This document shows positions 54,570 to 64,000 of a stretch of DNA of 64,000 nucleotides, in pieces. A model generated the notes under the pieces. That model saw nothing but the letters and a program-made list of their open reading frames with translations. It did no database searches and had not been told where the DNA came from. A program made the position numbers and the translations under genes. Every line of letters starts with the position of its first letter. Positions within the stretch are counted from its first letter, which is position 1. The stretch lies in assembly GCF_900156405.1 (NCBI RefSeq), contig NZ_FTNN01000001.1, forward strand, positions 417,651 to 481,650. Reading direction: 5' to 3'. This DNA is from Shewanella morhuae (lineage in GTDB: Bacteria > Pseudomonadota > Gammaproteobacteria > Enterobacterales > Shewanellaceae).

Positions 54570-55905
54570 AGCCAAGTTGTTACTCGTTGAAGATGATGCA
54601 TCATTGCGTGAGGCTTTACTTGATACTTTAATGCTCGCTCAATATGAATGCATTGATGTGGCCTCGGGTGAAGATGCGATATTAGCCTTGAAACAACATC
54701 AGTTTGATTTGGTCATTAGTGACGTACAAATGCAGGGCATCGGTGGTTTAGGTTTATTAAACTATTTACAGCAGTATCATCCTAAGTTACCGGTGTTGTT
54801 GATGACGGCCTATGCAACTATCGGCAGTGCCGTTAATGCGATTAAATTAGGTGCTGTTGATTACTTAGCCAAACCCTTTGCCCCAGAGGTTTTACTCAAT
54901 CAGGTTTCGCGTTATTTGCCGTTAAAGCAAAATGTAGATCAGCCTGTTGTTGCTGATGAGAAAAGTTTAGCGCTGTTAGCGCTGGCTCAACGTGTTGCCG
55001 CATCTGATGCTTCTGTGATGATTTTAGGGCCAAGTGGTTCGGGTAAAGAAGTCTTAGCACGTTATATTCATCAACACAGCAGCCGTGCTGATCAAGCCTT
55101 TGTTGCCATTAACTGTGCGGCTATTCCTGAGAATATGCTCGAGGCAACGCTTTTTGGTTATGAAAAGGGTGCATTTACTGGTGCCTATCAAGCTTGTCCG
55201 GGTAAATTTGAGCAAGCTCAAGGTGGTACTTTACTGCTAGATGAAATATCTGAGATGGATTTGAGCTTACAAGCTAAATTATTACGGGTATTACAAGAAC
55301 GTGAAGTTGAGCGTTTAGGTGGCCGTAAAACCATCAAGTTAGACGTGCGCGTGCTTGCCACATCAAACCGAGACTTAAAATCAGTGGTCGCGGCGGGCGG
55401 GTTTAGGGAAGATCTTTATTATCGGATTAACGTGTTTCCCTTAGCATGGCCGGCATTAAGCCAACGCCCTGCCGATATATTGCCCCTTGCGCGCCATTTA
55501 CTGGTTAAGCATGCTAAGGCACTGAATGTTGCCGATGTGCCTGAATTAGATGAGAATGCCCGTCGACGGTTATTGAGCCATCGTTGGCCAGGTAACGTAC
55601 GTGAACTCGATAATGTGATCCAGCGAGCTTTGATATTAAGAGCGGGTCAATTGATTACTGCGAATGACATTATTATCGATACCCAAGATGTGATTTTAGG
55701 CAGTGAAGACCTAGAGCTGTTTGCTGCTGAGCCCGATGGTTTAGGTGAAGAGCTTAAAGCACAAGAACACGTGATTATTCTTGAAACACTAAATCTATGT
55801 CAGGGTAGTCGTAAACTGGTGGCTGAAAAATTAGGCATCAGTGCTCGTACCCTAAGATACAAGATGGCGAAAATGCGTGATATGGGGATCCAACTGCCAA
55901 ATTAG
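54562..55905 (+). CDS. flrC: Sigma54-dependent response regulator FlrC
   Basis: FlrC activates the class III flagellar promoters. The 447-residue protein has a receiver domain with acidic pair LLLVEDDAS, phospho-Asp 54 (ISDVQM), Thr 82 region MTAYA and Lys 104; then an AAA+ core with Walker A GPSGSGKEV and an intact GAFTGA (203-208); and a C-terminal Fis-type helix-turn-helix (VAEKLGISARTLRYKM). The start is the ATG with GGGGG upstream, overlapping flrB by 8 bp; the frame is open further into flrB. Likely targets are the sigma54 promoters before flgB, flgF, fliE and fliK. Confidence 0.94.
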   Translation: MSEAKLLLVEDDASLREALLDTLMLAQYECIDVASGEDAILALKQHQFDLVISDVQMQGIGGLGLLNYLQQYHPKLPVLLMTAYATIGSAVNAIKLGAVDYLAKPFAPEVLLNQVSRYLPLKQNVDQPVVADEKSLALLALAQRVAASDASVMILGPSGSGKEVLARYIHQHSSRADQAFVAINCAAIPENMLEATLFGYEKGAFTGAYQACPGKFEQAQGGTLLLDEISEMDLSLQAKLLRVLQEREVERLGGRKTIKLDVRVLATSNRDLKSVVAAGGFREDLYYRINVFPLAWPALSQRPADILPLARHLLVKHAKALNVADVPELDENARRRLLSHRWPGNVRELDNVIQRALILRAGQLITANDIIIDTQDVILGSEDLELFAAEPDGLGEELKAQEHVIILETLNLCQGSRKLVAEKLGISARTLRYKMAKMRDMGIQLPN

Positions 55906-55922
55906 GTTTATATTCAATCGAT

Positions 55923-55963
55923 AACACCACAGCCTCCATATAAGAAGAGAGGTTGGTGGTGTT
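55923..55963 (+). terminator. Hairpin after flrC
   Basis: AACACCAC and GTGGTGTT form the outer stem, with GCCTC/GAGGT pairing inside. No T-tract follows, so termination is doubtful; it may protect the flrC mRNA end. Confidence 0.4.
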
Positions 55964-56064
55964 AAATATCAATCACAAATGTAACCCGCTTTATTTTTTA
56001 ATACTCCCACTATTGATGCCTTATTATCCCATTGATTGCTTATTAATAACGACCCTGTGAAACT

Positions 56065-56079
56065 TGGCCGTTATTTTGC
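56065..56079 (+). promoter_or_regulatory. Sigma54 promoter for fliEFGHIJ
   Basis: TGGCCG-TTATT-TTGC has a perfect -12 element and correct spacing, with two mismatches in the distal -24 bases. It lies 57 bp before the fliE ATG. Confidence 0.78.
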
Positions 56080-56135
56080 ATATATCCCATATATAGATAT
56101 TTGAACGTCAAGATTTCGACGACTGGGAGCTCAGC

Positions 56136-56471
56136 ATGCAAATAGGCGCAAATTCATTCCTGCAGGAAATGCAGAAACTCCAAGGCGAAATCACGCCGTC
56201 TTTCGGCGTTCAGCCAAATATCATGCAGCAAGTCAATAACACCAGTGGCGCTGACTTCGGTCAACTGCTATCACAAGCCGTCGGTAATGTCAGCAGCTTA
56301 CAGTCGACATCATCAAACCTAGCGACGCGTTTAGAGATGGGGGATACTACGGTTTCTTTATCTGATACTGTCATCGCCCGTGAAAAAGCCAGTGTCGCCT
56401 TTGAGGCAACGGTGCAAGTGCGCAATAAACTTGTAGAAGCCTATAAAGAAATCATGAGCATGCCTGTCTAG
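56136..56471 (+). CDS. fliE: Flagellar hook-basal body protein FliE
   Basis: A 111-residue adaptor between the MS ring and the rod. The N-terminal half is disordered; the C-terminal helix shows the FliE signature MGDTTVSLSDTVIAREKASV and FEATVQVRNKLVEAYKEIMS. It is the first gene of the fliEFGHIJ run, behind a sigma54 promoter. Confidence 0.94.
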   Translation: MQIGANSFLQEMQKLQGEITPSFGVQPNIMQQVNNTSGADFGQLLSQAVGNVSSLQSTSSNLATRLEMGDTTVSLSDTVIAREKASVAFEATVQVRNKLVEAYKEIMSMPV

Positions 56472-56504
56472 GCCAGTAAATAACCCAATTAGCAGGTACG
56501 AATC

Positions 56505-58196
56505 GTGAGTACAGAAATGATTGTTGGATCCAATTCCGACTCAATTGACCAAGGTGTCCAGCAAGAACATAAGCCTGGAATGATGGCAAATCTTGGCAGC
56601 GCTGATAGTCTACGTCAGATCACCATGATTTTAGCTTTAGCAATTTGCTTAGCCTTGGCCGTATTTGTCATGCTGTGGGCGCAGGAACCTGAATATCGTC
56701 CATTGGGTAAAATGGAAACAGAAGAAATGGTTCAAGTGCTAGATGTGCTTGATAAAAATAAAGTGAAGTATCAGATTGATGTAGATGTTATTAAAGTTCC
56801 TGAAGATAAATACCAAGAAGTTAAAATGATGTTGAGTCGTGCAGGCATTGACAACTCTACCACGAGTAAAGACTTTTTGACTCAAGACAGTGGTTTTGGT
56901 GTCAGCCAAAGAATGGAACAAGCCCGACTTAAGCACAGCCAAGAAGAGAATTTGGCTCGCGCGATTGAGCAGTTACAAAGTGTTAGTCGCGCCAAAGTAA
57001 TTTTAGCTTTACCTAAAGAAAACGTCTTTGCTCGTAATGCCTCAAAACCGAGTGCGACGGTAGTCATCAACACTCGCCGTGGCGGTCTAGGTCAAGGTGA
57101 AGTCGATGCTATTGTCGATATTGTTGCTTCTGCTGTTCAAGGGCTCGAGCCTGCACGTGTTACCGTCACTGATTCTAACGGCCGTTTATTAAATTCTGGC
57201 AGTCAAGATGGCGCATCAGCGATAGCGCGCCGCGAGCTTGAGTTAGTGCAGCAAAAAGAGGCAGAGTACCGTACTAAGATTGAATCCATTTTAGTACCGA
57301 TTTTAGGCCCTGAAAATTTTACCTCGCAAGTCGATGTCAGCATGGATTTTACTGCGGTCGAGCAAACATCAAAGCGCTATAACCCGGATTTACCTGCATT
57401 ACGCAGTGAGATGACCGTTGAAAACAATAGCACGGGTTCTTCTGGCGGTATTCCTGGCGCATTAACCAATCAACCTCCAATGGAATCGAATATTCCTGAA
57501 AATGCAACGACGGCAACAGAGTCGGTGATTGCGGGCAATTCTCATCGTGAAGCGACGCGTAATTTTGAATTAGATACCACTATTAGTCATACCCGCCAAC
57601 AAGTGGGTTCGGTTCGTCGCATTAGTGTCTCTGTCGCTGTGGATTTCAAACCGGGCGCTACTGGAGAAACGGGGCAAGTGGCGCGAGTTGCTCGTACTGA
57701 GCAAGAGTTGAGCAATATACGTCGTTTGCTTGAGGGAGCTGTGGGGTTTAGTTCGCAGCGGGGCGATGTGTTGGAAGTTGTCACAGTTCCATTTATGGAT
57801 CAATTAGTTGATGATTTACCTGCGCTAGACTTGTGGGAGCAACCTTGGTTCTGGCGTGCGGTTAAGCTAGGCATCGGTGCATTGGTTATCTTAGTGTTGA
57901 TATTAGCTGTAGTGCGCCCGATGCTGAAACGTTTAATCTACCCAGATAGTGCAGACATGCCTGAGGATATGAGACTCGGTAATGAACTGGCTGAAATAGA
58001 GGACCAATATGCCGCTGACACTTTGGGGATGCTCAATACCAAAGAGGCGGAATACAGTTATGCTGATGATGGTTCAATTCATATCCCTAATCTTCACAAA
58101 GATGATGATATGATTAAAGCTATTCGTGCGCTTGTGGCCAATGAGCCTGAGCTATCTACCCAAGTAATAAAAAACTGGTTACAAGACAATGGCTGA
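56505..58196 (+). CDS. fliF: Flagellar MS-ring protein FliF
   Basis: FliF forms the inner-membrane MS ring on which the motor and export gate are built. The 563-residue protein starts at a GTG. Membrane spans are at about 42-60 (MILALAICLALAVFVMLW) and 449-468. Between them are the ring-building motifs LARAIEQLQSVSRAKVILAL and ARVTVTDSNGRLL. The C-terminal tail (PELSTQVIKNWLQDNG) binds FliG, whose gene overlaps by 8 bp. Confidence 0.95.
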   Translation: MSTEMIVGSNSDSIDQGVQQEHKPGMMANLGSADSLRQITMILALAICLALAVFVMLWAQEPEYRPLGKMETEEMVQVLDVLDKNKVKYQIDVDVIKVPEDKYQEVKMMLSRAGIDNSTTSKDFLTQDSGFGVSQRMEQARLKHSQEENLARAIEQLQSVSRAKVILALPKENVFARNASKPSATVVINTRRGGLGQGEVDAIVDIVASAVQGLEPARVTVTDSNGRLLNSGSQDGASAIARRELELVQQKEAEYRTKIESILVPILGPENFTSQVDVSMDFTAVEQTSKRYNPDLPALRSEMTVENNSTGSSGGIPGALTNQPPMESNIPENATTATESVIAGNSHREATRNFELDTTISHTRQQVGSVRRISVSVAVDFKPGATGETGQVARVARTEQELSNIRRLLEGAVGFSSQRGDVLEVVTVPFMDQLVDDLPALDLWEQPWFWRAVKLGIGALVILVLILAVVRPMLKRLIYPDSADMPEDMRLGNELAEIEDQYAADTLGMLNTKEAEYSYADDGSIHIPNLHKDDDMIKAIRALVANEPELSTQVIKNWLQDNG

Positions 58197-59232
58197 GAAT
58201 AAGACGAAAGACGTCACTGCACCTGCTTTTAATATCAAAGATATCAGTGGTATTGAAAAAACTGCCATCTTACTTTTGAGTCTCAGTGAGACCGATGCCG
58301 CCTCTATTTTAAAGCACTTAGAACCTAAGCAAGTGCAAAAGGTAGGTATGGCAATGGCGGCGATGGATGATTTTGGTCAAGAAAAAGTTATCGGGGTACA
58401 CAAGCTGTTTCTTGATGATATTCAAAAGTATTCTTCAATTGGTTTTAACAGTGAAGAGTTTGTCCGTAAAGCCTTAACCGCTGCATTGGGTGCTGATAAA
58501 GCGGGTAATTTGATTGAACAAATCATTATGGGTAGTGGCGCTAAGGGTTTAGATTCGTTGAAGTGGATGGACGCGCGTCAAGTGGCGACGATTATTCAAA
58601 ATGAGCACCCTCAAATCCAAACGATTGTTCTATCTTACTTAGATCCCGATCAAGCCGCGGAAATATTCGGCCAATTCCCAGAGAACACCCGCCTAGATTT
58701 AATGATGCGTATCGCAAACCTTGAAGAAGTACAGCCTGCGGCACTGCAAGAGTTAAACGATATTATGGAAAAACAGTTTGCTGGCCAAGGTGGTGTACAA
58801 GCGGCGAAAATGGGTGGCCTTAAAGCGGCAGCCAACATTATGAATTACCTAGATACCGGCATTGAAAGCCAGTTAATGGAAACCATGCGCGAGTCTGATG
58901 AAGAAATGGCGCAGCAAATCCAAGATTTAATGTTTGTGTTTGAAAATTTACTCGATGTTGATGACCGTGGTATTCAAGCTATGCTGCGGGAAGTTCAGCA
59001 AGATGTATTGATGAAAGCCCTCAAAGGCACTGATGAGCAGTTGAAAGAGAAATTCTTGAACAACATGTCTAAACGTGCCGCTGAACTATTACGTGATGAT
59101 CTTGAGGCCATGGGGCCTATTCGTATTAGTGAAGTGGAAGTGGCTCAAAAAGAAATCCTATCGATAGCGCGTCGTTTAAGCGATAGCGGCGAAATTATGT
59201 TAGGCGGCACTGGTGGCGATGAGTTCCTCTAA
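58189..59232 (+). CDS. fliG: Flagellar motor switch protein FliG
   Basis: A 347-residue switch protein coupling stator force to rotation. Signature segments: GIEKTAILLLSLSETDAASI, the middle-domain EHPQIQTIVLSYLDPDQAAE, and the C-terminal torque helix VFENLLDVDDRGIQAMLREV with conserved charged residues. It overlaps both fliF and fliH. Confidence 0.96.
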   Translation: MAENKTKDVTAPAFNIKDISGIEKTAILLLSLSETDAASILKHLEPKQVQKVGMAMAAMDDFGQEKVIGVHKLFLDDIQKYSSIGFNSEEFVRKALTAALGADKAGNLIEQIIMGSGAKGLDSLKWMDARQVATIIQNEHPQIQTIVLSYLDPDQAAEIFGQFPENTRLDLMMRIANLEEVQPAALQELNDIMEKQFAGQGGVQAAKMGGLKAAANIMNYLDTGIESQLMETMRESDEEMAQQIQDLMFVFENLLDVDDRGIQAMLREVQQDVLMKALKGTDEQLKEKFLNNMSKRAAELLRDDLEAMGPIRISEVEVAQKEILSIARRLSDSGEIMLGGTGGDEFL

Positions 59233-60229
59233 TCCAAGTGATAATAAATTGTCGAAGAAAATTGTGAGCGATAGCGATATCGAGTTTAGCCATTGGGCGC
59301 TGCCTGATGTGACTGAAGCTGAAGATGACTCAATATCCAATGTATTTGGTCGCTCAAACCACCAACAGCCTAAGCCTACAACCGTAGAGAGTGTGGCTCC
59401 GCCAACGATGGCCGAGATTGAGAGTATTCGTGCTCAAGCCGAAGAAGAAGGCTTTACCGAAGGTCAGCAGCGAGGGTATGAGCAAGGACTAGAAAAAGGG
59501 CGACTACAAGGCTTGGAGCAAGGCCATACAGAGGGACTCGCCCAAGGGCATGAACAAGGATTAGAGTCGGGTTTAGCCCAAGCTAAAACATTGTTATCTC
59601 GTTTTGAAGCTTTATTGACTCAATTTGAAACCCCGCTGCAATTACTCGATGGTGATATCGAACTTTCCTTGATGACATTGAGTATGACATTAGCCAAATC
59701 AGTCATAGGTCACGAATTAAAAACTCACCCTGAACAAATATTGTCAGCATTGCGCTTAGGTATTGAATCGCTACCGATTAAAGATCAGCCCGTAACTATC
59801 CGACTGCATCCGGACGATGCTGTTTTAGTTGAGCAGCTTTATACCAGTGCTCAATTAACCCGTAGTAAATGGGAACTTGAAATCGACCCCTCTTTAAGTC
59901 TGGGTGATTGTGTTCTTAGTAGTCATCGTTCTTTGGTTGATTTAACCCTTGCTTCACGTATCGATGCTGTGTTTGAACCTTTACGGGATCAACACGCACA
60001 CTTAACGGATAAACAGCGGCAATTGCAAGAGACGATAGCGGCTGAAAATACCGCTAAACAGCTCGCACCTTCAGAAATCGTTGAGCCTGAATTTAACGTA
60101 GAGTCAGAGTTGGATAGCCAAACCGTAGATTCTATTTCCCAACAAGCTGAAGATATTCAACCTGCCTCCACCAATAATCATTCAGATACAGGTTCAGATG
60201 CCAAATCGCCAACATCAACTACTGAATAG
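59219..60229 (+). CDS. fliH: Flagellar assembly protein FliH
   Basis: A 336-residue regulator of the export ATPase FliI. The start is the ATG at 59219, 14 bp inside fliG, chosen over an upstream GTG by its GGTGG. The central part has a Glu/Gln/Gly repeat ([20 protein letters not shown]) with GxxxG-type spacing, typical of FliH, then the C-terminal domain [14 protein letters not shown]. The acidic tail overlaps fliI by 32 bp. Confidence 0.92.
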   Translation: MSSSNPSDNKLSKKIVSDSDIEFSHWALPDVTEAEDDSISNVFGRSNHQQPKPTTVESVAPPTMAEIESIRAQAEEEGFTEGQQRGYEQGLEKGRLQGLEQGHTEGLAQGHEQGLESGLAQAKTLLSRFEALLTQFETPLQLLDGDIELSLMTLSMTLAKSVIGHELKTHPEQILSALRLGIESLPIKDQPVTIRLHPDDAVLVEQLYTSAQLTRSKWELEIDPSLSLGDCVLSSHRSLVDLTLASRIDAVFEPLRDQHAHLTDKQRQLQETIAAENTAKQLAPSEIVEPEFNVESELDSQTVDSISQQAEDIQPASTNNHSDTGSDAKSPTSTTE

Positions 60230-61535
60230 ACTTAACCGTCATATCGATAAGGTTCCTCCCTTTCGCGCCGTGGCCAGCGGTCAGCTAGTACGGGTGGTGG
60301 GGTTAACCTTAGAGGCAAGTGGTTGCCGTGCGCCGGTGGGCAGTTTATGTTCGATTGAAACCATGGCTGGTGAGTTAATTGCCGAGGTTGTCGGGTTCGA
60401 TGGTGAACTCTTGTATTTAATGCCTATAGAAGAATTGCGTGGGGTATTACCCGGTGCACGCGTAGTGCCTTTAGGTGAACAAACTGGGCTCAATGTGGGT
60501 TTATCATTATTAGGGCGCGTGCTCGATGGTAACGGTGTGCCGTTAGATGGTTTAGGGGCGCTGCAAACCGATCAACAAGCGCCGCGACATAGCGCTGTGA
60601 TTAATCCGTTATCTCGCCGTGCCATTACTGAACCACTCGATGTGGGTGTGCGTGCGATCAATGCTATGTTGACCGTGGGAAAAGGCCAACGTATGGGCTT
60701 ATTTGCGGGGTCTGGCGTGGGTAAAAGTGTGCTTTTAGGCATGATGACTCGCGGTACTACTGCTGACATTATTGTGGTTGGGCTGGTGGGGGAGCGTGGC
60801 CGCGAAGTAAAAGAGTTTATTGAAGAAATTCTTGGGGAGAAAGGTCGTGCGCGATCCGTTGTTGTCGCGGCGCCTGCGGATACCTCGCCGTTAATGCGCC
60901 TTCGAGCCTGTGAAACTTCGACCCGAATTGCCGAATATTTTCGTGATTTAGGCTATAACGTTTTGTTACTCATGGATAGTTTGACTCGTTATGCCCAAGC
61001 GCAGCGCGAGATTGCTTTGGCTGTTGGTGAGCCGCCAGCCACTAAGGGCTATCCGCCTTCAGTGTTTGCTAAGCTACCACGTTTAGTTGAACGCGCCGGA
61101 AACGGCGGCCCTGGCCAAGGTTCAATAACAGCATTTTATACTGTGCTGACCGAAGGTGACGATCAACAAGATCCTATTGCCGATGCTTCTCGGGCGATTC
61201 TCGATGGGCATATCGTATTATCGCGTTCACTTGCAGACTCTGGTCACTATCCTGCGATAGATATTGAAGCGTCTATTAGCCGAGTCGCACCTATGGTCAT
61301 TTCCAATGAACATTTGGAAGCGATGCGCCGCGTTAAACAAACCTATTCTTTGTATCAGCAAAATCGAGATTTGATTTCCATTGGGGCTTACGCTCAAGGT
61401 AGCGATCCTCGCATCGATAATGCGATACGATTACAGCCAGCAATGAATGCTTTTTTGCGACAAACCATGCGCGATGCTTTCAGTTTTGCCGACAGCCAAC
61501 TCATGCTCGGGCAACTTGCCGCACAATGTAAATAA
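60198..61535 (+). CDS. fliI: Flagellum-specific ATPase FliI
   Basis: A 445-residue F1-beta-like ATPase that energises type III export of flagellar subunits. Walker A is [15 protein letters not shown] (about 164-178), Walker B is [20 protein letters not shown], and [20 protein letters not shown] is the family hallmark. It starts inside the end of fliH, and fliJ follows 29 bp later. Confidence 0.96.
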   Translation: MPNRQHQLLNRLNRHIDKVPPFRAVASGQLVRVVGLTLEASGCRAPVGSLCSIETMAGELIAEVVGFDGELLYLMPIEELRGVLPGARVVPLGEQTGLNVGLSLLGRVLDGNGVPLDGLGALQTDQQAPRHSAVINPLSRRAITEPLDVGVRAINAMLTVGKGQRMGLFAGSGVGKSVLLGMMTRGTTADIIVVGLVGERGREVKEFIEEILGEKGRARSVVVAAPADTSPLMRLRACETSTRIAEYFRDLGYNVLLLMDSLTRYAQAQREIALAVGEPPATKGYPPSVFAKLPRLVERAGNGGPGQGSITAFYTVLTEGDDQQDPIADASRAILDGHIVLSRSLADSGHYPAIDIEASISRVAPMVISNEHLEAMRRVKQTYSLYQQNRDLISIGAYAQGSDPRIDNAIRLQPAMNAFLRQTMRDAFSFADSQLMLGQLAAQCK

Positions 61536-61564
61536 TGACGTTATTGAACTAATTGAGGTGGGGT

Positions 61565-62011
61565 ATGGCTAACGCCGATCCGTTGTTATTAGTGTTAAAG
61601 CTTGCTAATGATGCCGAAGAACAAGCAGCCTTGTTGCTAAAGTCAGCGCAACTAGAATGTCAAAAACGCCTGAATCAACTGAGTGCACTCAATAACTACC
61701 GTTTAGACTACATGAAACAAATGCAATCCCAGCAAGGTCAAGCGATTAGCGCTAATCATTATCACCAATTTCATCGTTTTATTAGACAGATTGACGATGC
61801 CATTATTCAGCAACATCGTGTCGTTGCCGATGGTGAGATGCAAAAGGATTATCGGCAACAGCATTGGTTAGAAAAACAGAAAAAACGTAAAGCTGTTGAA
61901 TTGCTATTAGCCAGTAAAGAGAAAAAACGCCAAGTGGTTGAACAAAAACGCGAGCAAAAAATGACTGATGAATTTGCTTCGCAACAGTTCTTTCGTCGTC
62001 ATCAGCGCTAG
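61565..62011 (+). CDS. fliJ: Flagellar export protein FliJ
   Basis: A 148-residue coiled-coil protein that acts as the stalk of the FliI ATPase and helps chaperone cycling. The sequence is nearly all helix and rich in Gln, Lys and Glu (KQMQSQQGQAISANHYHQFH, EKQKKRKAVELLLASKEKKR). The start is the ATG with GAGGTGGGG upstream; an in-frame TTG 12 bp earlier overlaps that site. It closes the fliE-J operon. Confidence 0.92.
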   Translation: MANADPLLLVLKLANDAEEQAALLLKSAQLECQKRLNQLSALNNYRLDYMKQMQSQQGQAISANHYHQFHRFIRQIDDAIIQQHRVVADGEMQKDYRQQHWLEKQKKRKAVELLLASKEKKRQVVEQKREQKMTDEFASQQFFRRHQR

Positions 62012-62157
62012 GGCTATTTTACATAACATCAGGTACATACTCATCAATTGAGATTAATGCGGATGTTAGTTCGAAGCCTGATTTTCATTAGGCCGAATAA
62101 TCACAATTCGAGTATATGAACACTAATTATACGAAATTTACCGTAAACCTGAACGTT

Positions 62158-62172
62158 TGGCATCTTACTTGC
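62158..62172 (+). promoter_or_regulatory. Sigma54 promoter for fliK and the following genes
   Basis: TGGCAT-CTTAC-TTGC is nearly perfect. It is 92 bp before the fliK ATG in the 253-bp gap after fliJ, which otherwise shows no ORF. Confidence 0.88.
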
Positions 62173-62264
62173 TTTGATTTGTATTATACCTCTGCAATAG
62201 CAGCGATAAATTGACGTTCTACCTAGCTCTTTCGCAGTGAGCTGGGTACTGTTTGGGAGTGCTT

Positions 62265-63605
62265 ATGCAACAAATGACCAATGCCCTGTTGAGTAATACG
62301 GGAAATACTGCGGCCAACTCCGCGAAGATATCTTCTCAAACGTCTAATAATGATGACTTTTCATCTACACTGTCTTCTGTTTCCGCGAGTTCACATTCTG
62401 TTTCGTCAGCTAAAAAAACACCGGTCAATCTAGATGAACCTTCGCAGGTTACATCTAAAGATAAATCTGTTGACGAAGATAAATTAACAGATAGTGACGA
62501 TGTTAATCTTATCTTTGCTCAAATAGATATGGCAAATGGTATGAAGAAAGCGGCATCGGAGGGAGAGATATTGCCGCTTACGTTTTTGGATACTGAAGGT
62601 GAAACCGTAATCACTGAAGATAAAGATGCGTTATCAGCAGACCCTTCATTGATAACGCCATTAAGCACCAATGCTGTTGTTGATACTCAGAATATAAGTA
62701 ATGTAATCGATGATACGATGACATTAAGTAATCAAGATGTAAAAAACCAGTCAATGGCAACAAATGTCAGTAGTGCTATTAATAGCGATGAAGACAATCT
62801 AATTAATCAAGCTGCTATCGCAAAATCAATGGCTAATAACTCGGCACTGACTGGCCTAAAAACCGCTAACATTACCACGTCAGCAAATACTTTAGAGCTT
62901 GATACTTTAGGTTCTCCAATTGCATCTGAAGTATTAAAAACTGAAACAGGAAGCAAAAGTTCTCTTGATGCGGATAGTGATGCAGCAGCTAGTTTGTTAC
63001 TTAAAGATGCTAAATTAACCGTCGCTATGGATATTTCGCGAGACAATAATCTCATTGATGATGACAGTAGCTTGTCAGATCTTAAGCCTGCATCGTCAAC
63101 CCATGGATTATCACTGTCGCAGTTGAACCGTCAAGAAACAGTGTCAGTGCAATTGTCATTGCGTCAAGGTGTTGAGCAGCAGAATCAAATGCAAGAGATG
63201 ATTCAACGGTTTTCACCTGTTATGAGGCAGCAATTGATTACTATGGTGAGCCAGGGGATTCAACACGCGGAGATCCGACTCGATCCGCCAGAATTAGGCC
63301 ATATGCTGGTTAAAATACAAGTGCATGGCGATCAAACCCAAGTACAGTTTCATGTCACTCAGTCACAAACGCGTGATTTAGTTGAGCAAGCAATGCCAAG
63401 ATTGCGTGAGTTGTTGCAAGACCAAGGAATGCAATTGGCCGACAGTCATGTTTCCCAAGGGGACCAAGGCCATCCCCGAGAAGGTAATTTTGGCGATGGA
63501 GACGGTTCAAATCATACCGATATGGATGAAATTGCAGCAGAAGAACTCGATTTAGTGTTAAATCAAACCACAAGCATAAATTCAGGTATAGATTATTACG
63601 CTTAA
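62265..63605 (+). CDS. fliK: Flagellar hook-length control protein FliK
   Basis: A 446-residue secreted ruler that sets hook length and switches export to filament proteins. The N-terminal 270 residues are low-complexity (Ser/Asp/Thr/Asn-rich), as in this family. The conserved C-terminal domain shows SQGIQHAEIRLDPPELGHML and VKIQVHGDQTQVQFHVTQSQ, the FliK switch signature. The ATG is preceded by GGGAG; an in-frame TTG 12 bp before is the alternative. Confidence 0.92.
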   Translation: MQQMTNALLSNTGNTAANSAKISSQTSNNDDFSSTLSSVSASSHSVSSAKKTPVNLDEPSQVTSKDKSVDEDKLTDSDDVNLIFAQIDMANGMKKAASEGEILPLTFLDTEGETVITEDKDALSADPSLITPLSTNAVVDTQNISNVIDDTMTLSNQDVKNQSMATNVSSAINSDEDNLINQAAIAKSMANNSALTGLKTANITTSANTLELDTLGSPIASEVLKTETGSKSSLDADSDAAASLLLKDAKLTVAMDISRDNNLIDDDSSLSDLKPASSTHGLSLSQLNRQETVSVQLSLRQGVEQQNQMQEMIQRFSPVMRQQLITMVSQGIQHAEIRLDPPELGHMLVKIQVHGDQTQVQFHVTQSQTRDLVEQAMPRLRELLQDQGMQLADSHVSQGDQGHPREGNFGDGDGSNHTDMDEIAAEELDLVLNQTTSINSGIDYYA

Positions 63606-63706
63606 GCAGGTAACCTATAGCAATAACTTACGCGAATAATGTCGTTACGATTTGATTAAGATAACAAAACATAATGCGTTTTCGCCTAAATTGAAGAGAA
63701 TAGTGA

Positions 63707-64000
63707 ATGCCTAAAGAAGAATCGCTTGAGTTAGGAAGCACTGATAAATCGAAAAGCAAGAAAAAGCTTTTTATCTTCGTGAGCGCGGGGATTATTGTTT
63801 TATTGGTTATCGCGGCCGTCTTATGGTTTTTGTTGGGTAGCAGTTCAGAAGATGCTGCCATCCCCGCTGATACTGTACAAACAGAAGTGCCAAGTGGGGC
63901 AGGGGTTGCAGCTTATGTTCCTATGCCACGTCCTTTTTTATTCAATCTTCCCGGTTCAGATAGAGCCCGCTTAGTTGAGATTAAAGTTCAACTTATGGTG
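63707..64000 (+). CDS. fliL: Flagellar basal body protein FliL (5' part)
   Basis: The first 98 codons of FliL, a stator-associated inner-membrane protein; the gene runs off the window. A short Lys/Ser-rich cytoplasmic head (MPKEESLELGSTDKSKSKKK) is followed by one membrane span (LFIFVSAGIIVLLVIAAVLW) and the start of the periplasmic domain (PRPFLFNLPGSDRARLVEI). It follows fliK by about 100 bp, the standard fliK-fliL order. Confidence 0.9.
   Translation, partial: MPKEESLELGSTDKSKSKKKLFIFVSAGIIVLLVIAAVLWFLLGSSSEDAAIPADTVQTEVPSGAGVAAYVPMPRPFLFNLPGSDRARLVEIKVQLMV

Noticed and set aside
59450..59590. Repeat-like stretch within fliH
   Set aside because: The Glu/Gln/Gly repeats are the normal GxxxG-type central segment of FliH, not a mobile or regulatory repeat.

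Overview
The window comes from a motile, facultatively respiring gammaproteobacterium, almost certainly a Shewanella (baltica/putrefaciens type). This rests on protein-level resemblance of the whole flg-fla-fli locus, the FlrABC regulators, FlgOPT, and a cydABX operon next to a lateral flagellin-modification island. No database was searched, so the genus is an inference.

Layout. (1) 1-1269: intergenic DNA with two strong terminators, a compact minus-strand unit (sigma70-type promoter, one or two tiny ORFs, terminator) and a perfect FNR/CRP-type palindrome upstream of cyd. (2) 1270-4138: cydABX, cytochrome bd quinol oxidase. (3) 4329-4520: a MITE-like element, then a minus-strand Cache-domain chemoreceptor (4619-6622). 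(4) 6907-11873: an RND permease and adaptor pair divergent from a TetR regulator, with twin palindromic operators between. (5) 11996-14229: an outer-membrane barrel protein, a chalcone-isomerase-like periplasmic protein and a DUF2947 protein. (6) 14349-29523: a minus-strand nonulosonic (legionaminic-type) acid and flagellin glycosylation island with two Maf glycosyltransferases, followed by tRNA-Arg(CCT). (7) 29705-64000: the polar flagellar locus: flgT, flgOP, flgNM, flgA, cheV, a broken cheR, flgBCDE, flgFGHIJKL, two flagellins, flaG, fliD, a FliT-position gene, fliS, flrABC, fliEFGHIJ, fliK and the start of fliL.

How it works together. FlrA (a sigma54 activator) should switch on flrBC, and FlrC should then act on the sigma54 promoters visible before flgB, flgF, fliE and fliK, with weaker ones before flgT and flgA. 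Late genes carry textbook sigma28 boxes (flgM, flgO, second flagellin). The island would make a CMP-activated nonulosonic sugar that the Maf proteins place on the two flagellins before export.

Main points for a second look: cheR has an in-frame TAA at codon 20; the sugar island contains a PIG-L deacetylase plus extra acyltransferases not in the textbook legionaminic pathway; an 11-bp inverted repeat spans the predicted flrB start site and its ribosome-binding site; and an unannotated-looking small-protein transcription unit lies upstream of cydABX.
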